Shown: piece after piece, positions 11,720 to 22,700 of the stretch
Layout: each line of letters begins with the position of its first letter
Position numbering within the stretch: position 1 is the stretch's first letter
Source of the DNA: Antedon bifida
Lineage: Eukaryota; Echinodermata; Crinoidea; Comatulida; Antedonidae
DNA: 64,000 nucleotides
NCBI GenBank assembly: GCA_963402885.1
Contig: OY727096.1
Coordinates: 25,215,820 to 25,279,819 of the forward strand
Direction: 5' to 3'
The notes under the pieces: generated by a model
Told to the model about the DNA's origin: nothing
The model's input: the letters and a program-made list of their open reading frames with translations, nothing else
The model's database searches: none
Translations under genes and position numbers: made by a program

Positions 11720-12385
11720 ACAGAGAGAGAAAGAGAGAGCCACGATTCATTCTCAACTGCGACGATATAAGATGAAAGCGGTCAACGAATAGCGGCGCGA
11801 TCATAGGGCGACGGCTAAGACATTACATAACCAGAATGACAAATATTACGACGAACGATACTGTAGAATAATCATAAGTATGTAGGTGGAAAATTCTGTT
11901 TATTTGCAATGTCCCGAATGGCGCCCCGTACACACGGCTGATAAGTATAAAAAGCATCAGCCAGGAAAATGGCAGCCGTAAAACGATTAATAAATATTAA
12001 CACAACCTTGAAAACAATATAGCCTAATATAGTAAATCAAAACCATGTGTATTTTCTTTGCCAAAAAAACATGATTCCACCATATTGAATTCATCTATCT
12101 GTACGTGATCGTTAAAAAATGAAATATTTCGTGAACTACCTCGGGGGACACTTAACTGCGGCTTACTGATAGATTGTTTCTACGAGCTTTACAACTTTTC
12201 TGAATAATAACACCTACATTCTGCAAAAATAAGAATTCAGGGGTTGTTTTTCTTATGTAACATTTTTAATTCGAACAGCATATTACAATAAATGTGATGC
12301 ATTTTTAAACTATACGAATTAAACCAGTGCCATAAGCAGACACAATTGGAGAGAGAGAGAGGGGGGGAGAGAGAGAGAGAGAGTC
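11720..12385. repeat. GA-rich simple repeats and featureless DNA
   Basis: Short GA tracts lie at about 11720-11740 and 12348-12383 (AG dinucleotides broken by a G run). Between and around them no exon or repeat family was recognised. Confidence 0.6.
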
Positions 12386-12944
12386 GAGCATGTATTGAGA
12401 TATGCCTACAACGAAATTAACTTTGAGGGAGAGGAGAGCTGTCAGGGCACTACACCAGGGCCAAGACGATGAGTTCATATGTCACACTGCTTGAAGCAAT
12501 GTTTTTTCTAGGGTTGGAACCTTTCTGCCATAGCGAAATACACATAGGCCTAATAGCATATGCAAAATCAACCAAGGGGATTGCAAATGATGATACCATG
12601 AACAATTACATAGACCTACGCGTGCCACGCGCAAGGCAATGGTGAGGACTTTAGTAATCAATGATAAGGGGTTTTTTTTGTAACATATGGTTTACAAACA
12701 TGATTGATCTCAATGTTTAGCAAACTTTGGTGCAATACATAAACAACATTCACATCCACTCAGCACATCATCAATCATTTAAGATATTAAAAGAATTACC
12801 ACCAATCATACACCTACGTGCACCATAAGACCTACAGAACTATCAATGCAACGGGTTCTGGTACGATGACCGACCCAGGCTGTTTCTTAAGAAATGATCC
12901 TTCCCCCGCCCCACTCTTACCACTATCCTATATACGTACCGTAG

Positions 12945-13492
12945 CAAGACCACATCCCTACCGTAGCAAGACCACATCCCTACCGTAGCAAGACCACATC
13001 CCTACCGTAGCAAGACCACATCTCTACCGTAGCAAGACCACATCCCTACCGAGACCACTTACCTACCGTAGCAAGACCACATCCCTACCGTAGTAAGACC
13101 ACATCCCTACCGTAGCAAGACCACATCCCTACCGTAGCAAGACCACATTCCTACCGTAGCAAGACCACATCCCTACCGTAGCAAGACCACATCCCTACCG
13201 TAGCAAGACCACATCCCTACCGTAGCAAGACCACATCCCTACCGTAGCAAGACCACATCCCTACCGTAGCAAGACCACATCCCTAACGTATCAAGACCAC
13301 ATCCCTAACGTATCAAGACCACATCTCTACCGTAGCAAGACCACATCTCTACCGTAGCAAGACCACATCCCTACCGTAGCAAGACCACATCCCTACCGTA
13401 GCAAGACCACATCCCTACCGTAGCAAGACCACATCCCTACCGTAGCAAGACCACATCCCTACCGTAGCAAGACCACATCCCTACCGTACCCT
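12945..13492. repeat. 22-bp minisatellite, about 25 copies
   Basis: The unit is CTACCGTAGCAAGACC followed by ACATCC. Copies are nearly identical, with a few single-base variants (CGTATC, CATCTC) and one shortened unit near 13046-13065. The high identity suggests recent expansion by unequal exchange or slippage. Confidence 0.95.
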
Positions 13493-13674
13493 TCCCTGGT
13501 GATGTAGCCTACTTTTCAGCCCTGTGGATATTACGTTCTTAATTCGTTGATCGTCAACTTTTAATGTACAATGGCTGCTCTACAATACCCTCATTGCAGC
13601 CGTGATATGTTCAACGAATCAATATAAATAAGTAAACTAAGACTTATTCGAACATGTTTTTCTGTCGTTCCCAG

Positions 13675-13848
13675 CTAAGTATGAGAAAGGGTAATCGGAT
13701 ATGCGGTACATTAGGTGCAGTATCCGACCAGGGACAAGAGCGACCCCATGCCTATGATGAGCTAGCTCGGGAGGAGAGTACGGTACCTGATAAGGGCTTC
13801 AACTTAGTTTACTATATTACTTTATTGTTTTGTATATTTAAATGTTGA
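13675..13848 (+). CDS. Possible orphan exon
   Basis: After an acceptor-like TCGTTCCCAG (ends 13674), the frame reads LSMRKGNRICGTLGAV and then a hydrophilic stretch including RPHAYDELAREESTVPDKGF. It is locally much less AT-rich than its surroundings, as coding exons in this window are. No donor, partner exon or family match was recognised, and the frame decays into AT-rich sequence after about 13800. It could be a relict exon or chance. Confidence 0.2.
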   Translation, partial: LSMRKGNRICGTLGAVSDQGQERPHAYDELAREESTVPDKGFNLVYYITLLFCIFKC

Positions 13849-13942
13849 AACATTGAAAAATATATAGGGCCTAGGCCTATATGAAGCACATCAATTGCTG
13901 GTCTCTCACGAAAAGACAATGTATGTCAACTGAAATCAGTCA

Positions 13943-14018
13943 ATGACGCCCTGATGTAGGCCTACTCAATAACGAGGACGATGACGCCCTGATGTAGGCC
14001 TACTCAATAACGAGGACG
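13943..14018. repeat. 38-bp perfect tandem duplication
   Basis: Two copies of a 38-bp unit starting ATGACGCCCTGATGTAGG; each copy contains a TAGGCCTA palindrome. Confidence 0.9.
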
Positions 14019-14575
14019 GTTGACAAACAAATGTAACAAGATTGGAAAGATTTTAGTTTTAGAATAGTTCGTATAACTAAACAAATTTTATAAATTATTT
14101 TTTTTGGTATGATTTGTCTATCTTATTTTTATCAATGACTTTTTCGCAACCTTAGCAGCTGCTATTTTAGACTTAAGGGGTGATTGACTGGCGGCGCAGT
14201 AACTTATCTATACCCTTCTTGGTATTCAGCCAGACCATTGTATATACAGAGAAACAGAAGAGACTATTATTATAGGTTTCTGAAATTACAAAACCGATGT
14301 TACAATTTCAACCAAAGCAAACGCATTTCTAAACGCACTTCAAACGCAATTATAATGGGACGTGAAACAATGTTTTATTTGCCCTTGTGTATTATTTGCC
14401 TTTAATTTGTTAAGTCGCGTGACTAAACAAAAATATATAACATTTTTTTTAAATAGTCGTATTTAGAAAAAAAAACAAATTTGAAATTCATTCAATATTA
14501 CATAGAAATCACGCGCGTTTCAAAAGTATGGAAAAGACGACTTTTTAGATTACTGTAATTGCTCTCATGTTTGGT

Positions 14576-15287
14576 AAAGTTTGGTTATCACTAGGACTAC
14601 GTGCCACTTGGTAATTTGACCAATCACAACTTAAATGTAAATGTCAACATATTAGAGACCATATGAACACCGTCTTTTTATAACAGAAATTGAGTTTGAT
14701 AATGCGGCATTAATGGCAAAACAGTGTATAAAGTGTAAAATTAATAGCATCCGTTTTGAAATTGGAATACCAAATGGGTACAGCCAAGTACTTTTATATT
14801 TTCCGTCCGTTTCATTTTTGAGGTTACTGAATTTCCCTCAGCTGGAGCGACCTAATTTATGTCGCAACCCTCCTTCCTCAAAAATGTAAAATTCGGATTA
14901 GGCCCTGAAAGCTGAGGGCCAGTACACTTGGGTACTATCTACTCTTCCGAAAGATGCACTAGGTTCTGTTTAATGTGCACATGGGTTGCGTACAATCTGA
15001 AAAGACTTGTTCTACCACCAGAATTGGTCGGGTTTACGGGTCACTGCCGCTCGACCATTCAACGCAAAACATTAACGTAATGTAATATTTTCCATAGGCC
15101 TATTTACAAAGACATTAGTAGGCCTACATTATGTACGTTTTATGTTTTGTTTATTAAATCAAAAACATAAATAGAAACAACAATTTAACATTATATTCTA
15201 AAACATTTATTACAAAACACGTCATACAAGAATCTACACAAAGAAATCCTTGCGTTGCGTCCTAGTATAAACCGAGCTTTAATACCA
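14576..15287. mobile_element. Split MITE family A copy around a structured insert
   Basis: A left half (14576-14640, TTTGGTTATCACTAGGACTA with TTGACCAATCACAAC) and a right half (about 15240-15287, TGCGTTGCGTCCTAGTATAA) match the two ends of family A but lie about 600 bp apart. The DNA between includes an inverted repeat: CATTTTTGAGG near 14813 and CCTCAAAAATG near 14878. A later insertion into a family A copy would explain this. Two independent fragments are also possible. Confidence 0.4.
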
Positions 15288-15852
15288 CGTAGCGCAACTG
15301 AAGTATCGTCACTGTATGTACGTTAAATTACTGTAGGGAAACTAGGTGGGATAATCGATAATCAATTAAAATATCACATATGCCTATACTAATCTATAAT
15401 GTTAATAATAATGGATACTACAATGGAATAATAACACAATTCTTATTCTTAAATCGTTATTGCAAAAGTACCTTAAAAATATTTAATGTTGTGTTTTTAC
15501 ATAAATTCGAAATATTACAATTGTGACTTTACAAATAATATTTTAGTTATAAATAGTTCAAAAAATGTTATATATAAAATGATAATAAAATATACTAAAA
15601 ACGTATATCTGTATATTATAATTATTAGTTTAAAATTAAAAATAGTTATATTATAAAATAGTATTAATAATTAGTGAATACGTTTAAACGAATAAAAGTG
15701 TTTTGTTTTGTTTATTAATTTACTTTATTTTCAGGGCACTATTTTAGCACATCAAACATAACACACATTTAAAACCACACAAAAAACATAGTTTGGTTTG
15801 TTTTGTGAAATTAGTGCAATATTATTTTTGGCTAATCAAACACAATTAATAA

Positions 15853-16001
15853 TAAAGCTTGGTTCCCACTAGAACGCAAAGCAAGCCGCAACGCAAGCAA
15901 ATTGACCAATCCATGCGATGGATTATTCGAACCGTTCCTTGTGATTGGTCAATTCGCTTGCGTTACGGCTTATGTCTATTCTAGTGGGAACCAAGCTTTA
16001 A
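15853..16001. mobile_element. MITE family A, copy 6 (best preserved)
   Basis: AAAGCTTGGTTCCCACTAG at the left and CTAGTGGGAACCAAGCTTT at the right, a perfect 19-bp inverted pair. A second inner inverted pair is ATTGACCAAT and ATTGGTCAAT. It is about 149 bp long and the best reference copy in the window. Confidence 0.85.
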
Positions 16002-16224
16002 CGTCTTTATTGAACAAACTAATGTAGTTTGAATCACTGTGTCCGACAAATCACAACACGCTAAAATTGGTCAAAGTTCACATATTTTGCAAATTATTAT
16101 TTTTTATAGTTATACACTATAAAACCCCTGAGGTAGTTGGTAGTTTGCAAATCAATATTATTGATATAATATATATATATATATGATAACTTGATGGAAT
16201 ATGGAATAATTGATGTGTATTGTA

Positions 16225-16380
16225 TTACTGGGACCCGATAAAGTATATCCCTTTTTTAATAGGGGTGTCCCTTTAATTGAATAGGGGTTGGCCATAGTGT
16301 TAAAACATTTATTTTATAAGCATTCCCTTAATAGGGATGTCTTATGAATACTATAGGGATGTCCAAAAGAAGAGATTTAA
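16225..16380. repeat. Repeat family E (GGGTGTCC), copy 1
   Basis: Contains AATAGGGGTGTCCC and AATAGGGGTTGGCCATAG, then TATAGGGATGTCC. The same wording recurs in six other places in the window. Confidence 0.65.
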
Positions 16381-16559
16381 ATAAGTTCAAATAAGGTTTA
16401 AAAACCATTAAAATTATTAACGTATGTATGTATGTATATTCAATGGTGTTTTTTAAAGCTTTTTGAGAAAGCTACTAATATAATATTATAACATGTATGG
16501 AATACAGTAGAATGCAAGGTGTGGTCTGTAGTTAATTACAGTTATTATAACTGCAAGAT

Positions 16560-16735
16560 TTGGATACAGTAGCACCCCTATTAAGAGGACATCTTCAGGA
16601 CCTAACAATGTCCTCTGAATAGCTGTTGTTAGCCATAGGGTTGAAATGTACAGTATACTTCCCCTTGTTCGTTTCACAGGGAATTGTCCCCTGAATAGGG
16701 GTGTCCAAAAGGAGGGGTTGTACTGTATTAAATGC
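16560..16735. repeat. Repeat family E, copy 2, forming the glutaminase 3' UTR
   Basis: Runs from CAGTAGCACCCCTATTAAG to GAGGGGTTGTACTGTA, including CCCTGAATAGGGGTGTCC. Its edge lies 4 bp beyond the stop codon of the minus-strand glutaminase gene, so the start of that 3' UTR is repeat-derived. Confidence 0.7.
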
Positions 16736-16738
16736 TTT

Positions 16739-19700
16739 TTATTTTGTTGTGTATTTTTCAAGAATTGTAACAACATGATCATGTCCACACTGCTTTGCTT
16801 CATGAAGCGGTGTAAATCCCCATCTAAAAATAAAATTGTTGTATGTTACGATAGAACGTCTATTAAGGGACCACCATCGGGACCCAACAAATTGGCCCCG
16901 TTATCTGGTTGTCCTATGAATAGGGGTTGGATTAGAGTTTATTTTACTGGAAAGTGTCCCCTAAAGAGAAGTGTCCAAAAGGAGAACATGTGACAACAAA
17001 ATGTGATGTGCCTATATATGGACATGATGTTATCATATCACAGCCATATTTTGGCATAACACTACCATATTTAGGCACAATACACATTTTTTGTAAAACT
17101 AGTTTGTAGACAGAGCCTTAAGTGACGTTAAAAATGAAAAACTTCTAGCCTTGCTTATAAAAAAAAAAGATCGATCGAAAATTTACAAGTTGTATAAAAT
17201 ATAGTGTGTTGATAAACTTTAGATACAGCTTTCAACATATTTAATATTTTTAGAAACCACAGGCAGTTAAAATAGTTTAAAGTCTACACAGCAGCCGCCC
17301 TGCACATCTTCAAGAATACGGAATATAAACACATCGGCGTTAAATAAACAACACATCTGTGTTATCTAACATCATCATTTATTGCTATAGGCCTTTGGCA
17401 TATACAATCCTGATGGCTCATGTTCTATCAAAATAAATTCTACCTACAGGTATGTGTCTAACGATAAAGGCATATTAAATTGCTTACCTGTCTTTGGGAC
17501 ATGGGTCAACATTGCATTTTTCAAGAAGAAATTGCACGATGTCTTTGTGACCTAATTATGGTGTAAAACAAGAATCAATAATATTAATGTAAAAATGACA
17601 ATTATTAATACCTAGAATATTTATGTTCATATTTTTAATATAAAAATATCATGGATAGATTGTTCTGTAGTAGTAAATCTGTCAATATCATAACATAGTC
17701 TAATATATTTAAGTATATAATTATCAAACACTATTACAACCACAGAAACAACAAACATAAAAAACAAAACATAAAACAATAACACAAGACACAACAATGC
17801 CATAACAATGATAACACTATAAACATTATCATCAGCTTTCATCACAACAACCATCAACATTGCAACCATCAATATTAAGAATGATCAAGCCTTAATGTCA
17901 CAAAAAGCTCCAGATGCCAATAAATTTCAAGAACATGAGAAAATCGGTTTATACAATCAGTTCATACAAAAAATCAAGTTCGTAACTCATGCTTAGTTTG
18001 GACTACCTTTTGTTATTACTGTTACATGTATTGTTGATGGAGATGAAGTATAAAATAAAGTGAAATGAATAAATGCCACCATAGTCATCAGCTCATTCAA
18101 ACTCACTAAAAATCAGTTATCAACATGATCACAAACAATATCATTAAAATCATAATGATCAGGTGGGGAGCGCTAACATTTAATATTAACAGTCAAAAAT
18201 AGATGTCAAATACATTTTCCCCCACCCCCTGGATCTGCCCATGGTGACCACAACCATCACAGACAACTAACCTTCAGCAGCTGCTATGTGTAAAGCTGTA
18301 CGCAAGTCATAATCAGCTTGATCCATATTCATGCCTTGCAAGGCATACTGTCTCATTGCACTCAGATCATTATTGTATGCACCAAATAACAGGTTTACGA
18401 TGCGACTACCCTGAAAATGAAAAGCATTGACACTCTTAAAAAGTGAAAGAAAGACCCAGAGAGTACAAAATATCACATACTCAAGCTAATTTAATAAGTA
18501 ACATACTAGGCTACCAAGCTGTAATTAGTTTTAAAACGAAGCAAGGAGGAAAGTATAAAATACAACCAAGGCAATCTAACAACAGGACACTGAGCTCGCA
18601 TTGCCAAGATAGGAACTTGTATACAGTCCTTTGATCTTATGTCTGGCTGCAACAAAGACCAACAGTACTGTACTATGTAAATATTCTATGCGGCGTGCTG
18701 TGTCTGTTAAGGAATGTGGAACTGATCGTGTCACAGCCACAGATAAACCCTTTAATCTCCGGAACTCAGCATCCTGTTGTTAGATTAGATTAATGGTACA
18801 CTTGTTGGTCTACAAAAAGTGTCCCATTAATGGGAGGGGGGAGGGCGGAGGTTTCTCCTCAATAGGGGTTGGTCATAGTGTTAAAATATGAATTATAATT
18901 CAGTATAGGGGTGTCTCACAGAAGGAGTTATGTATTAACATAAACATGTTGAACTCATTTCACTTCAACAGAACCTCAACACACCTGGCCCAAGAGTGCT
19001 AACATGCATTATTAGTTACCATGGTTAGTACAATATAGCGTAGGTGGGTGTACCAACATTTAAAAACATTAATAAAATATCCTATATTTTTATAACCTGA
19101 AGAGCACACAACATAAATATTAGTACAAACAAACCCACTCATGCAATATTTATAAAGTTAAAATCCCTGAACTACAACCAAGGTGTTTAAACATTGAAGT
19201 GATGGGGGAAGAACCAGTCTACTGTTAAAATGTTAATGTTTAGAGAGTGATATTACTTAATCAAATAAAAGTGTTCGAAAAAAGAGTAACAATTATTATT
19301 TTATGGTTAGAACAACATCATTTTCATTGTGTACATGCACGCAAGTACCGTAGCTGCAGTTACTAAATTCTTTGTGCTCTCAAAGTAATTGGTCAGTTGT
19401 TTGCCCTACCCTGATGTAATTGTACTGTTTGAATTATCATCATGTTGGTAACTGCTTTCTTGGCCTTGAATCGAACCCTAAGCCACCTGCGCACAAGATT
19501 GGTGGTCTACAGTAGAGGTAGTGATCTGGAGGTTACATTTTTCTCAATGTAAATATTAAGCATAAAAGCTTTCAATATGTTGAAAGCTTTTAACTCATTC
19601 ACATTATTTTCACATTATTACCCCAGTCATTTGATTATTATTATAACAATATGGGCAGCTCCCATAATTATGCAGCTAGTTATCACCACAATTGTTGTGT

Positions 19701-22700
19701 ATACACAGTACAATGAAATCAAGGTAGGGCAAAACATCTGACCAACTAATCAGAAAAATGTAATTATTTTAACATGCCAGAATTCTTAAAGGGAAAGACT
19801 TGTTAGCCCAAGTACAAACAATACACTCAGGCCACAAACAATACACTCAGGCCACAAACATTAAATAAAAGCATTTTAAACATCTTACTGCTGAAGTTTG
19901 CGGATCTTTTCTAGTTGACCAAAGCTGAGAAAAAATACACAAAGAACAAACTTGCCAATGGAATAAATCAGCCAATCATACAAATTAAATATTGGCTATA
20001 TATTAAATATATAGCCAACACACACTAAAAGCCAAATACCAAGACAACTTAATATGGCAAGACAGACAGAGTCATGCGATGAGGACCAGCGATACTTCCT
20101 GTCAAGTCAGACTCATTGGGTTGTCTGAGTCTCCCGACGAGATGAATCGTTTTGAGATAGCATCGGGGGTTGTATAATATGTCCGACAACACGCATGGTC
20201 GTACAAGGCTTTATGAATTGGGATTAAGTTGCAACATTATTTTCGAGATTTGGGAGAGCTGACTGTTAGTTAAAACAATAAGTGAAATGAAATAGTGTAT
20301 AGTAGTTACCTTGCTTCCAACTCCAGATTTTCTTGGATCTATTTTTTTAGTTGTGTGTCGCAAGTTGTCAAAATTGTGGAAACTGTTGATGCGGACAAGG
20401 TCCTTTAAAAAAATTAATTATATTTTATTTAATATAAAACTAGAGGGAGCACGATGTCGAAGTGAGATGATAAAAAGAAACCTTTTAAACTGCCATTTGA
20501 TTTACAGCAGCAATATTATTATTTTGAGAATAGATTCTGAGTTCACTATGTATACTTTGAAAAAGAAATTTTTCATTATCTCAATGAATGAACAATTTAA
20601 ACTTCAGGAACACAACACAGTACTGTAGTACTTTATTGCTGAGAAAATAATGAATACTGTACCTTCAGAAAATGAATTCCACGAACACTGTTTCCATAAC
20701 TGTCTAATGGTGGGGACCAAAGCATCATACCCATCACGTTTGGCACTACCACCAGTATACCACCTGAAACCCCAGATTTAGCAGGAAGCCCAATCTGTAA
20801 AGAAGAAATTAAAAATGTTTTCAGAACAAGCACATTTTTGGTTGCAATTTGAGCAGAAAATGTGCATGGGATGGGGGTTGGACAAGGGTGGTGGGGGTTG
20901 GGGGGTTGGACAAGGGTGGTGGGGGTTGGACAAGGGTGGTGGGGGTTGGTCAAGGGTGGTGGGGGTTGGGGGTTGGACAAGGGTGGTGGGGGTTTGGGGT
21001 TGGACAAGGGTGGTTAGGGGTTAGGCGGTATAACATTGGCAAATTGACCAGGTAGAAAGTTTATAGAAACATGATTATATTATATTAACAAATTATAAAT
21101 AGGGATGCGGGAGGGGCATATGGAAGATACCAAACCCAATGATTTTGTCAATGTTTGGAAAGCATGGGTCAATAGAGAACCTTTTTTGGTACCCACTCAC
21201 CTGGAATGCAAATTGACCTGAATAATCATACATCCCACATGATGACATGATAGTTAGTGTATCGCGTACGGCTGCTGGATCAAGAACACGTTCACCTGTT
21301 GTAGGACAGACACCGCCATTGGCTAACGTAGCTGCAATTACGCTTCCAGATTCGCAAGTCACTTCAATGCTACATAACTAGAACGTGTAAAAACAAATTC
21401 ATTAAAACATTAAATTACTAGTTGTTTACATATTACGGATATACTAGAGTACTGTTGTATATGCTGAAAAAAAAGTAGTGGCATTGTTAGCTGGGTGCTC
21501 TGCTTATAAGGAGAAGTCATTTTAAAAGTTGCTTACTTGAAAATAAAAATCTAGGATCTCATCTACACTGGAATCATCAGGTAGGGCATTGTACTCTTTC
21601 ATGAGGTAGGCGATAGCTCGATTACGGAATGCCGTCTCCTTCTCAGATAAAAATCTAAAATAAATAGAATTGAAAAGTTCTCTTTAATATAATATATAAT
21701 ATGATTTATTACTCTTTTATTACTCGGATGAAATCTATGAAATTAAAGGCAAATTTACACAGACGTGCGGTAGTGGTAAGCAAAAATATAGAATCTATGT
21801 TATTTCTTATAAATAGAAAGGTACAGATTCTATGTGGTACAAACGGTTTTGCGCTTACTGTTACCAATCGTCTGTGTACTTTGGCCTTTATAGGGATTCT
21901 ACAGTATCTTTAATTATTAATAATATTGTTCGAAAAGTGCTTTAATAAATAATATAAATACTAAGCTTACACTGCATTACTAAATCCTATAAATTCTCCT
22001 CCTGTTAAACGACTGAATTGCTTAGAAGTAAAGTCAAACGTGTCAGCAGGACTCCAATTAGACTATAGAACAAATAACATTTATTAGTATACAAGATAAG
22101 GAAAGTTATAAAAAAATTATAAGGCGGATACGGTTCCCAATAAAATATGAAAAACAGTATTTACAAAGTGAGATGGAATCTACACTATATTTAATAATGT
22201 TGTATAAACAATAAAACTCTGATCAATATTTGTTTTATTAGTCATGTACAATGTTCAAATAAATGTCACAAAATAAACAAACCACAATTTTTATACTATT
22301 ATGTTTACTATCCTAAAAAAAAAAATACAATTTTTTTTAATACGCCATTTTAATGTCACATAATATATATAAAAAAAATATTTACCTGTAATTTAAAGGA
22401 CTTTTTCCAGGTTTTTGGCTAAATTTTATCGTTTATTTTGTCTTTTTATAAGTGAAATCATCATCATTAAATTTTTATTTTTTTCCGTTTTTTTTCCTTT
22501 GAAATTCAATAACATTATTAAAACTGAAAAATGGCCTATTCAAAGCATCCTTAATTTTCACTGTGTTTCTGCTAAAAACATTTATTCCAGTATATAACAC
22601 AAAACATGATAGCAGATTGTAATATATAATTCAAACCAATTTCGCATTTACCTTCATGATGGCTGATATTAAAATACCTCCTGAATTCAGTAATGGATTG

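Noticed and set aside
12945-13492. CRISPR-like array
   Set aside because: The 22-bp units are contiguous with no spacers, in a eukaryotic genome; this is a minisatellite.
20633-21055. Proline-rich and Gly/Trp-rich frames near 20.7-21.0 kb
   Set aside because: Readings of the intronic G-rich minisatellite next to glutaminase exons.
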